A stretch of DNA of 64,000 bases, from assembly GCF_001997345.1 (NCBI RefSeq), contig NZ_CP019606.1:2728001-2792000 (forward strand), written 5' to 3'. A program made the translations under genes and the position numbers. Position 1 is the stretch's first letter. Every line of letters begins with the position of its first letter. The notes beneath the pieces were generated by a model, which was given only the letters and a program-made list of their open reading frames with translations, did not search any database and was not told the DNA's origin. Positions 50,501-59,330 of this stretch are shown piece by piece. The DNA comes from Tessaracoccus aquimaris (GTDB lineage: Bacteria > Actinomycetota > Actinomycetes > Propionibacteriales > Propionibacteriaceae).

Positions 50501-51312
50501 GCGACCTTGAGTCCCGCGGTGCAGGTGGAGATCAGTGGGGGGTTGTTCAGGGAGTTGGCGACCGCGCCGAACGAGCCGAGGTTAGCGGAGGGCTGGCTCC
50601 CGACGCGGGGCATGTCGATCGTGGAGTTGGGCGACATCGACGGGGTCAGACCGAGTTGGTACGCCACGTCCGACGGGCCGTTGTAGCTACCGGTGCGCAA
50701 CTGGTCGGAGAAGTACGCGCCCGAGCCTGCAGCGGTCTGGACCACCCAGAATTGCTTACGTGCGTTGGCGCCGCCGTTGTTGGTGTTGGGCACGTTGATG
50801 ATGCAGTTGCCATCGGTGGTGATCGTGCAGGTCGCCCAGGAGTCCGACACGGGGTTCTGGGGTCCGGCCGCCTGGGTGGTGTAGGTGTAGAGCTGGAATT
50901 TCGCGCCCACCGTGTTCGCGTAGTTGGTTCCGACGGTGCCCGCAGTGCCGAGCGGCTGTGCCGTCACGCGAGCGGTCACCCGGATGTCGGTCGAGGTGTT
51001 GGACGCCAGCGGCATGATGTCGGCCGGCGCGGCGAGCGCACGGGGAGCGGCGTCGGGCGTCGGCGACGGCTCACGCCCGTCGCCCTTGGACGCGTCCGCG
51101 GGGGCGTCTGTATTTTTCGCGTCCTTTGGCTCGGCCGGGGACTGTTCGGCGGAGGCGCTCGGCGATGGGGTCGGCTCCACCGACGGAGTCGCCGAGGTGG
51201 TCGGTGTGGGCGTCGGTTCATCCGCGCGTCCGACCAGCGGCTGCGCGGCGATGGCTGTCACCAGCACGCACGCGGTCAAGAATCTCGAAACGGCATTAAA
51301 CGTCGGCAACAT
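44530..51312 (-). CDS. Giant secreted vWA / DUF11-like repeat protein (2260 aa)
   Basis: Signal peptide (MLPTFNAVSRFLTACVLVTA, cut near GRADE), a Pro/Thr/Ser stalk to about 100, a vWA domain at about 262-470 with the MIDAS motif MDLSASIS and later ITDGAP, two SpaA/prealbumin-like segments (475-820), then six modules of about 230-250 residues starting near 827, 1057, 1294, 1527, 1772 and 2024. Each module opens like ADLTVSKT and has xxxxYLWxIxK and TVTNPNxWQ. The vWA domain suggests adhesion. The C-terminus is PLPPNTGAAG with no hydrophobic tail, so sortase anchoring is doubtful. ATG at 51312 is chosen because GGGGAG lies five bases upstream, as in the paralogue. Confidence 0.88.
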   Translation of the reverse strand: MLPTFNAVSRFLTACVLVTAIAAQPLVGRADEPTPTPTTSATPSVEPTPSPSASAEQSPAEPKDAKNTDAPADASKGDGREPSPTPDAAPRALAAPADIMPLASNTSTDIRVTARVTAQPLGTAGTVGTNYANTVGAKFQLYTYTTQAAGPQNPVSDSWATCTITTDGNCIINVPNTNNGGANARKQFWVVQTAAGSGAYFSDQLRTGSYNGPSDVAYQLGLTPSMSPNSTIDMPRVGSQPSANLGSFGAVANSLNNPPLISTCTAGLKVALLMDLSASISSSQRTTYKNAIIGSGGLYDSLMNTNSSISLFTFGTDSPAGGTTNYPVPMALTAANRSTLESRINTSTTGTQSTNWDRGLRTVAAANATHGYDLVLMITDGAPNYIATSTGSGSTSVNSYDVTQRSLEAAIYSANAIKQNTRLVAVGVGNAVSGDVARNLRAISGSAVNSDYFQTADWDVLNTQLKDIASAATCQVPISITKVVTDVNGQNPTPDSGWTVTAVPGTPSAGTGTLTPSQTSQVTGSGSNAPGKATWTLAMTAETASVSLNVAENAQSKPNYSFASGACVVNHADGTATTLNMTGPSLNLTGLVVNDNVSCTFTNKANPASLQVDKEWVINGTTYTHAAAASVLSQYGASASPVVAPLPNGQSAAFGSTINGYAIGTSVNINETIGLGQCTLGSKRYTNGTSSGVLPAAGLNVVLPAGKTTVKLTNTLTCGATLQLVKKVTNDNGGTATGDAWKLSAVKSGGATNLVDVVTGTAAATRQVEPGSYAISESGGAAGYDWTALTCTNRGTAMSGPSLQNKSVTLAPGDQVVCTLVNDDKPLEDLQVTKNVAGTFKRSYLWDVEKSGPTERIYADPATGKATATYKVTVTPTGTVDSGWAMVGKITVKNPNAWQDVKATVTDQVDIGGGATCTVVNGVDRVIPKGESVVFDYTCTFTSQPRYTGVNTATVTWPRVGAATPTGTATGTASIAGDSWATSLSNASVTVTDDHHTFNPAWVVNAADGEQSKEYSVEWQVTQPGTCQSFTNNATITGSDGLVDSADATVEVCRGADLTVSKTVSASLDRGYEWTVVKNATGQQPFAANPATGDVTVGYEVVSTASAGTDSNWKANGRITVTNPNTWQGVAVTPTDVADLGGGATCTITGVVGPLGQVTSVTLPHTVPASGTAVFVYECAFTGKPSYDGTNTATVAWDKDAAHTTNATATGTAPIEAADWLVTLHNETATLTDAHAPAPWTVALADSPHTEKYSVTWNVGTAGTCKDFDNTAALTGSDGFATSDTERIKACRGKDLSASLTWSGALQRWHTWSIDKVAPDGPFYTDAEGNVTVDYSVAAEPNGFDDKSWTSAGTVIVTNPTDFQDVLATVAVADNLGGGSVCTVAGPDADAATPGFQILVPKGASVTRGYTCSYPTKPSYAGTATATVTWDKAAIASPNGSVTGTTPVAAAAWVVTQKNDSAVITDPAVPEPWTVDLAGGKVTKDYSVVWNVGAAGTCKAFPNKATLVADDGFTVDDSATIDACRGANLTVDKNVVNSFDRSYLWNITKTPKGDGPFTADQETGKVTVGYDVTVTPTGHEDGNWVMEGEITVSNPNSFQDVSATVTDEVALGAGASCSVTGVKDEAAAVDADPEKAGFQYVVPRSSSVVFTYACAFTDQPDYTGTNTAKVEWDAAAAHTPAASATKVVDVAESGWSQHPINDTVTVTDSNFTFDPAWSVSVADGEQSKSYEVTWTVEKAGTCQEFPNIATIWGGDVPLGSDSATIEACREADLTVSKTAGGSYQREFRWSIDKSLAEGQSDTVTADSDGKASIDYVVTADVDGYTDSNWNVAGAIVVTNPNDFRSVTATVADTLSAGTGTCTIRDVEDADPEADGFQVDVAASDSVTLNYQCDLTALDEADYETLTNQATITWDGGSATTEAIPVELWMNERNQSVSVMDDLGDADAEPELLGIVSADDAPAMFEYTLEFEGIDAACEVVENTAWVQTRILARAPAAMVRTESSVLASDTATATICPQAPIGLSIDGAGSFDREYLWEIAKNVDATSKVVQGGKAEFDYVVDAIPAGYRDGGFGASGTLVLTNPNEVDVMATIANLTGPAGMECALPASDADPETPGQQVVVPAGDEASIAYSCTGTPTKADDSTVAAEVTYVDLTGGEHSLNASDAVAFDVAGETDKEVTVFDDLTQPDKPRTELGKATWNAEGTAISFSYRLQVWLAQGDLFEEFTNTAQIGTDGPKASVTVTITGKRPLPPNTGAAG

Positions 51313-51363
51313 GGCCACTCCCCCAGTGTGCGGGGACCACGGCACGGCCCCCACCTGCCGCTG

Positions 51364-51393
51364 AGTATAGGGGGGCGCGCGGCGGCGCGGCAA
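51364..51393 (-). promoter_or_regulatory. Promoter of the giant surface protein gene
   Basis: -35 TTGCCG (51393-51388), 18-bp spacer, -10 TATACT (51369-51364) on the minus strand; the leader is about 45 bases and includes the GGGGAG ribosome site. Confidence 0.65.
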
Positions 51394-51404
51394 CGGATGT
51401 TCGA

Positions 51405-51424
51405 GCATTGGCTATAGACAATGC
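51405..51424. promoter_or_regulatory. Dyad upstream of the giant-gene promoter
   Basis: GCATTG-N8-CAATGC with centre GCTATAGA, 12 bp upstream of the -35. Its position suits an activator site. A related CAATC-AGC-GATTG lies at 56043-56055 upstream of the paralogue. Confidence 0.4.
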
Positions 51425-51493
51425 GCCTTGTCCCTAGTGAATGCGGAAACGAACCGACGGAGATCCGTCTCACGTGCCGGACAGGCACGCGGC

Positions 51494-51519
51494 TCCGCGA
51501 CCCGATTCGGGGTCGCGGA
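51494..51519 (-). terminator. Terminator of the second surface protein gene
   Basis: TCCGCGACCC, loop GATTCG, GGGTCGCGGA: perfect 10-bp stem, 55 bp past the stop. Confidence 0.7.
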
Positions 51520-51573
51520 ACCGCGTCGTCACTGTTGCCGGGTCCTCCGTCCGGCCGTCTCAGCTTCGGCTAC

Positions 51574-54500
51574 TCATGGGCGCCTCGCAAGGCACGCCGC
51601 GGCGGCGACGACGGCAAGGAACGGGAGCAGCGCGACGGCGTCCCCCTGCCCTTCCGCGCCTGTCTTCGGTGGCGTCGGCTTGGCCCGCAGCACTGTGACG
51701 GTGGTCGAGGCCTTCGGGCCGTTCTCGCCGATCTGCGCGGTGTTGGTGAACTCATCAAACAGGTCGCCGGAGGCCAACCAGACCTGGAGCCGGTAGGCGA
51801 ACTGTGTGGCGGTGCCCTCCGCGTTCCAGGTGGCCGTGCCCAACTCGGCGCGCGGTTTGGCGGGCTGGGTCAGGTCGTCGAAGACCGTCACCGTCTTGTC
51901 GGTCTCACCGGCGAGCGCGAAGGCGACGGGCACCGTCGCTGACAGGGAGTGCTCGTCCCCGGTCAGGTCGACGTAGGTGAGGGTGACGGACGCCGCTGAT
52001 GCGTCGGGAGCGGCCGGGGTTCCGGTGCACCGGAAGTCGACCTTGGTTGTCCCTTCGGCGGGGACGACGACCTGGAGGCCGTCAGCCTCGGGGTCGGCGT
52101 CGGTGGCCTCGGCGGAGCACTCCATGCCCGCGGGGCCGGTCAGCGTCCCGAGCGTCACCGAAACGGCCTCGGTGTTCTGGTTGGCGAGGGTGATCGCCCC
52201 GGCCGCCGCGTGGCCCGCGTCGCTGAACCCGTCGGGCAGGGCCTGGACGACGTAGTCGAACTCGGCCTTCCCGTCCGCGGTCACGGTCTTGGACGCGGCG
52301 TCGACCGTCTTGGTGATCCTCCAGTGGTAGTCCCTGTCGAAGGTGCCAGCGCCCTCGAGCGCGAGCGTCAGGGGCGACTGCGGGCAGACGCTCACCTCGG
52401 CCTCGTCGGTGGCGAGGGCGTGGTCGGGGCCTTGGCCTGCGTCGACGAGGACCGCGATCTCCGGTGTCACCGAGGGGAGGACCCACGCGGTGTTTGTCAC
52501 CAGCAGGCATTCGGACTCGATGCCCTCAAGGTCGAGGGTGTAGGAGAAGGTGACGGGAGCCTCGTCTGCCTTGACGGTGCCGAGCAGTTCGGGTTCCCCG
52601 GCAGGGTCCCCGAGGTCGTCGTGGACGGCGACCTCACGGTTGGCGGCCCAGGCGTCCGCGTCGTAGGTGGCGAACGGGACCGGCACCTCGTCGGTGCTCG
52701 TCGCGCCGCCGTCCCATGCCACGGTCGCCGAGACTGCGACGTCGCCGTAGTCGCTCTCGCTGAGGTCGGCGAAGGTGCATGTGTACGCGGCGGGCACGAC
52801 CTGCTCGGCCGCGATGTCGACCTGCACGCCGTCAACCTCGGGGTCGACGTCGACCGCGTCCACGGTGCACACGCCACCGTGGTCGGCCTGCACCTCGATG
52901 GTGGCCCGAACGCTCATGACGTCGTTCGGGTTGGTGATCTCGACGGAGCCGTCGGCCCGCCACTTGCCGTCGGTGTGACCGACCACCGAGACCGTTGCCT
53001 CGTAGTCGATGCTCGCGGTGCCGTCGGCCTTGGCGTAGACCTGTGCTTCCTGGCCCTCTGCGAGGTTCTTGTCGATCGACCAGTTGAAGGTCCTGGAGAA
53101 CCAGGCGGATGCGTCGATGTCAGCGGTCAGGTCGGCCTGGCGACACGCCTCAATCGTCGCGGTCGACGAGTCGAGGGTCTCTGTCCGGTTCACGACGGAT
53201 GCGGTGTTGTCGAAGCTCTGGCAGGTGCCGGGTTCGGTCACCTTCCAGGTCACCGGGTACTCCCGGGTTGTGGGCTCCCCGCCCGCCTTGACGGTCCAGG
53301 CAGGATCGAACTCGTAGAGGCTGTCCTCCACCGTGATCTCGTCGTTGATGGGCGTCTGGGTCCAGTCGTCCTCGACGATCTCGATCCGGTGCTGCACGGC
53401 GCCGAGGGGGGTCGAGGCGGCCTCGGCGTCCCAGGTCACCTTCGCGGTGTTGCTTCCGACGTAGTCGGGCTGTTCGGTGAACATGCATTCGTACTCGAAG
53501 ACCATCGTCTTCGACCTCGGGATGACAACCTGGAAGCCGTCCTTCTCGGCATCCAGGTCGACGGCGGCCGGGTCATCCTTGGCGCCCGTGACGGTGCAGG
53601 TCGCACCCTCTCCGAGCGCGACCTCGTCGCTCACCGTTGCCGTCACGTCCTGCCAGTCGTTCGGGTTGGTGACGGTGATCTCGCCGTCCATCTTCCAGTT
53701 GCTGTCCGCCGAGCCGGTGTTGGTGACGGTCACGTCATAGGTGACGGTGACGTTGCCGTCGGCATCGGTGGCGTAAGGGCCGTCGCCACGGGGGGTCTTG
53801 ACGATGTCCCACAGGTAGGTGCGGGCGAACGAGGTGACGGCCTGCTTGTCGATGGACAGGTCGGCGCCGGCGCACGTGGTGACGCTCACCGAGTCCTCGA
53901 GGTCGAGTTCGGTGATCGCGGCGGTGTTGTCCTTCGTCGAGCAGGTGCCCGGATCGGCCCCGAGCGCGACGGAGTAGCTGCGCGAGAGCGTGCTGCTCGG
54001 GCTGTCGGTGTCGTAGGTGATGGTCCAGTCGTCTCCGAACTGGGGGAAGGTGTCGGTCACCGTGATGGTCTTGTTGACGTCGGTGCCCGTGAACGCGACG
54101 GGCGCACTTGCCGTCGCCTTGACCGTGCCTGCCTCCTCGGGATGGTCGACGCCGTCCTGGTCGGCCGGGTAGTCGGCCGCGCTCCAGGTGACGCTCGCCA
54201 CGCTGTTGACGCCGGTCACCGCAGCACCCTCGCAGGTGTAGGTCAGCGAGGTGACGCCCGCGGGGAAGTCGTGCTGGATGCCGGTCGCGCCCGGGTCGGC
54301 GTCGGTGGCGTCGATCGTGCATACGGCGTCAGCGTCGTTCTGCAGGGTCACGTCGACGGTGCCGCGCATCGGCTGCTCGTTCGGGTTGGTGATCTTCACC
54401 GTCCCCGTGACGCCGAGGTGCGTCGTCGTCACTCCGGCCTGCCCCACCCTGACCGTGTAGGAGTAGGTGGCGGCGGTGTCTCCCGGGACGTTCTGATGCG

Positions 54501-55986
54501 TGGTGTTGACCAACTTCTCGATGGTCCACGCGTACTGGCTGCTGTACGCGCCGGTGGCGGTGTTCGTGATCGTAAGCGGCTTGAAGGGGAGCGGGTCGAC
54601 GAACTCCACGGTGGTCGTCTCGAAGAAGGCGAGTTGGACGATCTGGGCGCGGTCCTTCGGGAGCAGGTAGCCCTCGGGTGCGGCGACCTCCTCGACCGTG
54701 AACTCGCCCTCATCCTCGGACTTCAGACCGATGATGCCGTCCCGGTCGTCGAGGTCGGCGGCCGCGCCGTCCTTGACGGTGAGGGTCCCGATTCCCGTGG
54801 CCGGGTTGGGTGTGATGGTGAAGGTCGCGCCAGCCACGAGATCGCCCTGCTCATTGATCTTCTCGATCGAGAGGACCGGACAGTCAACAGGGACCAGGGC
54901 CGAGAAGCGTGCGCGGTCACCGAGTTGCGACTTGTCCTCGTCGGAAGCTCGCGTGCGGATGTCGATCTGCTCGAACGCTACCCGGTCGCACTTTCCCGCC
55001 CCGGCGTCGGTCTCGACCTCGGTGATGTTGATCCCGAGCTCGAAGAATTCGCTGACCGCCAGGCCGGGCAGCTCAGTGGCATTGTCGGAGCCCACGATCG
55101 CGCCCGCGGCCGCGAAGCTCACCCAGTTCGCGCCGTTCCAGCGGCTGACGCTGGAGACGTGGAAGGCCCCACCGCCGCCCTGGGACACGCTGACGAGGAG
55201 GTCCCCCTCGGTCCTGGTCGGCTGGAGTTGGCCGGCCGGGGCCTTCACCTGGTTCAACTCGACGTTGTAGTTGACGCTGCCGGTACCGGAGGCGCGGGTC
55301 ATCGACAGGAACAGGTACTGCTTCCCGTCAACGATCCGGCTGTACCAGCGGATGTGATCAAAGTCGCCCTTGGCAGGCGCGGTCCCAGGAGCGGCCGCTT
55401 GCCAGCCGTCGGGCTCGTTCTCCTTGCCCTTCAGTTGGGTGGCGTCCTCGAACCCGTCGAAGAACTCGCCGTATGTGATCTCCGGGGAGTCCCAGTCCAG
55501 GCCCGCCGGGCTCATCGTGCCCGGTGTCAGGTCGCCGTCGATCTCGAAGCCGCCCAGGAGCGTCCCGGTCGCGGCCCTGACCGCGGGCGCGTCCGCCGCA
55601 GCGGGCTCGACCGCGTCTGCCAGGGGCTCGACGGGCGCCGGATCCTCGACCGGCTCCTCCGACGGCTCGTCCGTGACGGGCGGCTCAGGGGAACTGGGCT
55701 CCGTGACGTCGGTCCCCGGGGCGGCTGGCTCCGGGGCGTCAGTCTCCGGGGCGGCCGGCTCGGTCTCGACGGCGTCAGGGGCGGGCTCCTCGCTCGCTGC
55801 AGGGGTCTGCACAGGTTCCGTCGGGGCCTGCTCGTCTGCGATCGGCTCGGCGCTCGGGGATGCACTGACCCCCGGCGTCAAGTCCCCCGGTTCATCGGCG
55901 CGCACCACCACCGGCTGGGCGGCGATCGACAGCGCGAGGGTACACGCGACTAGGAGACGAGAAACGACGGAAAATGTAGCTGGCAT
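51574..55986 (-). CDS. Secreted DUF11-like repeat protein with sorting-signal tail (1470 aa)
   Basis: Paralogue of the downstream giant gene with a near-identical signal peptide (MPATFSVVSRLLVACTLALS). A Pro/Glu/Ala stalk (35-150) is followed by a beta-rich domain (150-370, FDHIRWYSRIVDGKQYLFLS), a SpaA-like prealbumin domain (375-460, LSIEKINEQGDLVAGATFTI) and four DUF11-like modules near 472, 709, 952 and 1205. The tail TPPKTGAEG, a hydrophobic stretch (AVALLPFLAVVAAAACL) and ARRP form a sortase-type signal with Thr-Pro-Pro instead of Leu-Pro. This protein should be wall-anchored. GGGGAG five bases before ATG 55986 sets the start. Confidence 0.87.
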   Translation of the reverse strand: MPATFSVVSRLLVACTLALSIAAQPVVVRADEPGDLTPGVSASPSAEPIADEQAPTEPVQTPAASEEPAPDAVETEPAAPETDAPEPAAPGTDVTEPSSPEPPVTDEPSEEPVEDPAPVEPLADAVEPAAADAPAVRAATGTLLGGFEIDGDLTPGTMSPAGLDWDSPEITYGEFFDGFEDATQLKGKENEPDGWQAAAPGTAPAKGDFDHIRWYSRIVDGKQYLFLSMTRASGTGSVNYNVELNQVKAPAGQLQPTRTEGDLLVSVSQGGGGAFHVSSVSRWNGANWVSFAAAGAIVGSDNATELPGLAVSEFFELGINITEVETDAGAGKCDRVAFEQIDIRTRASDEDKSQLGDRARFSALVPVDCPVLSIEKINEQGDLVAGATFTITPNPATGIGTLTVKDGAAADLDDRDGIIGLKSEDEGEFTVEEVAAPEGYLLPKDRAQIVQLAFFETTTVEFVDPLPFKPLTITNTATGAYSSQYAWTIEKLVNTTHQNVPGDTAATYSYTVRVGQAGVTTTHLGVTGTVKITNPNEQPMRGTVDVTLQNDADAVCTIDATDADPGATGIQHDFPAGVTSLTYTCEGAAVTGVNSVASVTWSAADYPADQDGVDHPEEAGTVKATASAPVAFTGTDVNKTITVTDTFPQFGDDWTITYDTDSPSSTLSRSYSVALGADPGTCSTKDNTAAITELDLEDSVSVTTCAGADLSIDKQAVTSFARTYLWDIVKTPRGDGPYATDADGNVTVTYDVTVTNTGSADSNWKMDGEITVTNPNDWQDVTATVSDEVALGEGATCTVTGAKDDPAAVDLDAEKDGFQVVIPRSKTMVFEYECMFTEQPDYVGSNTAKVTWDAEAASTPLGAVQHRIEIVEDDWTQTPINDEITVEDSLYEFDPAWTVKAGGEPTTREYPVTWKVTEPGTCQSFDNTASVVNRTETLDSSTATIEACRQADLTADIDASAWFSRTFNWSIDKNLAEGQEAQVYAKADGTASIDYEATVSVVGHTDGKWRADGSVEITNPNDVMSVRATIEVQADHGGVCTVDAVDVDPEVDGVQVDIAAEQVVPAAYTCTFADLSESDYGDVAVSATVAWDGGATSTDEVPVPFATYDADAWAANREVAVHDDLGDPAGEPELLGTVKADEAPVTFSYTLDLEGIESECLLVTNTAWVLPSVTPEIAVLVDAGQGPDHALATDEAEVSVCPQSPLTLALEGAGTFDRDYHWRITKTVDAASKTVTADGKAEFDYVVQALPDGFSDAGHAAAGAITLANQNTEAVSVTLGTLTGPAGMECSAEATDADPEADGLQVVVPAEGTTKVDFRCTGTPAAPDASAASVTLTYVDLTGDEHSLSATVPVAFALAGETDKTVTVFDDLTQPAKPRAELGTATWNAEGTATQFAYRLQVWLASGDLFDEFTNTAQIGENGPKASTTVTVLRAKPTPPKTGAEGQGDAVALLPFLAVVAAAACLARRP

Positions 55987-56566
55987 TGCCACTCCCCAAG
56001 ATGGTGGGCGCCAGGCGTGGGGCCCACGGGTTTCCCGATACTCAATCAGCGATTGGCCTGACCTTCAACGAGCTCGCGGCGGCCAGGATCGGGCTCGAAG
56101 TGCTGCGAGGCAAGTCAGACAAACGGGCGACGAAGGCCCCATCCGCAGGGGTGAGCCCGCTCCGCGACAACCACCCACCACGGGTCACCCCGGGAGCGGC
56201 CTCGGGGCGACGAGGCGACGCCGAACCGGGCGCTTCCTGAACCTCTGAGATGCGAACCCTCAGGGCGTCCGTCGGATGGGCGCACCAGAGGGCCGGAGTT
56301 GAACCCGGGGCTCCGTCACCCCTACGAACGAGCGGGCGCCTCCGCGCCGCCGGCTCCGGCACATCGCCGCGGCAGCGGGGTCCGCGACGCCCACATCTGG
56401 CTGCGTCCAGGCGCGCGTTAGGGCGGTGGAGGGCCCAGGCCTTTGCTGTCGCACATGGAGGAGATCTGGCATCGGGCGACCACAGCTACCGCTTGCACCC
56501 TCACCCGGCAACGACCGGCACCTTCGCGTCTGAGAAGATGTTGCCACGTTGTCTCGAGGAGGATCG
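55987..56566. other. 580-bp intergenic region without a gene
   Basis: Holds the unresolved promoter of the minus-strand surface protein gene (AT-richer part 56030-56060, with dyad CAATCAGCGATTG at 56043-56055) and, at its right end, the fumarase ribosome site GAGGAGG. Short texts resembling tRNA T-arms occur near 56260 and 56298 (for example GGAGTTGAACCC), but no cloverleaf forms. No other feature seen. Confidence 0.5.
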
Positions 56567-58265
<1,699 letters not shown>

Positions 58266-58275
58266 CCTCGGGCCC

Positions 58276-59061
58276 GCTGGTTGAGCCGCGCCAAGGCGCG
58301 CAGCGCCGCAGCTCGCGTCGAAACCAACTCCCGCCCGCGCGCAGAGCCGACCACAATCGGACCCCTCGACAAGCTCGGGGAACGGGGTCCTGCCAACCTC
58401 ACGAGGGTTTCGACCGATGTCGACCGCTCCGCGCCCGACATGGCTCAACCAGCACACCGTGGGTTGAGCCGCGCCAAGGCGCGAAGCGCCGCAGCTCCCG
58501 CCGACCGTGGGTTGAGCCGCGCCAAGGCGCGAAGCGCCGCAGCTCGCGTCGAAACCAACCACCAGCGACAGGCCTACCCGACCGCAATCGGACCCCTCGA
58601 CGAGCTCGGGAACGGGGTCCCCTGGGCATCTCACGAGGGTTTCGACCGATGTCGACCGCTCCGCGCCCGACATGGCTCAACCAGCACACCGTGGGTTGAG
58701 CCGCGCCAAGGCGCGAAGCGCCGCAGCTCGCGCCGACCGTGGGTTGAGCCGCGCCAAGGCCCGAAGCGCCCCAACGCCCGCCGACCGTGGGTTGAGCCGC
58801 GCCAAGGCCCGAAGCGCCCCAACGCCCGCCGACCGTGGGTTGAGCCGCGCCAAGGCCCGAAGCGCCCCAACGCCCGCCGACCGTGGGTTGAGCCGCGCCA
58901 AGGCACGAAGCGCCACAGTTCGCGTCGAAACCAACCACCAGCGACAGGCCCACCCGACCGCAATCGGACCCCTCGACGAGCTCGGGGAACGTGGTCCCTG
59001 GGCATCTCACGGTGGTTTCGACCGATGTCGCCCGCTCCGCGCTCGACATGGCTCAACCAGC
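58276..59061. repeat. REP family A array downstream of fumarase
   Basis: Forward units GCTGGTTGAGCCGCGCCAAG (later GTGGGTTGAGCCGCGCC) with the partner text GCGCGAAGCGCCGCAGCTCG, and inverted units ending CGACATGGCTCAACCAGC, twice and at the right end. CCCCTCGACAAGCTCGGGGA copies of family B are embedded. No gene is present. Confidence 0.88.
58693..58932. repeat. Five-unit 48-bp tandem repeat inside the REP array
   Basis: GGGTTGAGCCGCGCCAAGGC starts at 58693, 58741, 58789, 58837 and 58885, exactly 48 bp apart; 58461 and 58509 have the same spacing. The middle three units are nearly identical (CCGAAGCGCCCCAACGCCCG), pointing to recent slippage or unequal exchange. Confidence 0.88.
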
Positions 59062-59164
59062 GGGGCTCACGACGTTCGACCGCTCCTCATGCTCAAGCGG
59101 CAGATGGCGCCCCCTTGACGATGTCTGCCTGGCGCGGATTTCCCCCGACTTAGCGGACCCCGAA

Positions 59165-59202
59165 GTGACCGGTTTGTGACCGCTTTGTTATGCGTTTGTG
59201 AC
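59165..59202 (+). promoter_or_regulatory. Four 11-bp-phased half-sites upstream of glutaminase
   Basis: GTGAC at 59165, GTGAC at 59176, GTTAT at 59187 and GTGAC at 59198, each separated by 6 bases reading CGGTTT, CGCTTT and GCGTTT. Direct repeats of GTnAC half-sites at 11-bp spacing are the layout used by OmpR-family regulators of actinobacteria (GlnR, PhoP, MtrA). They lie 128 bp before glsA. The remaining DNA to the start (59203-59330) is less GC-rich and should hold the promoter. Confidence 0.6.
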
Positions 59203-59330
59203 CTTCCTACCCGATCCGGGTGGTCTGACCAATAGCCCGGTTTCTCGCTTCCTTCTGCACGGGTTTGTTCTGCGACGCTCGAAAAGGCGCGCAGCAGGAG
59301 CTGTCGCCCCACCCCAATCAGTGGAGAAAG

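Noticed and set aside
52210..55953. 1247-codon plus-strand open frame opposite the second surface gene
   Set aside because: Same reason; its translation is low-complexity Val/Gly/Arg/Asp text without recognisable domains.
56240..56330. tRNA gene suggested by GGAGTTGAACCC on the plus strand
   Set aside because: The reverse complement resembles a T-arm, but the stem has mismatches, no acceptor, D or anticodon arm pairs, and no CCA-like end follows.
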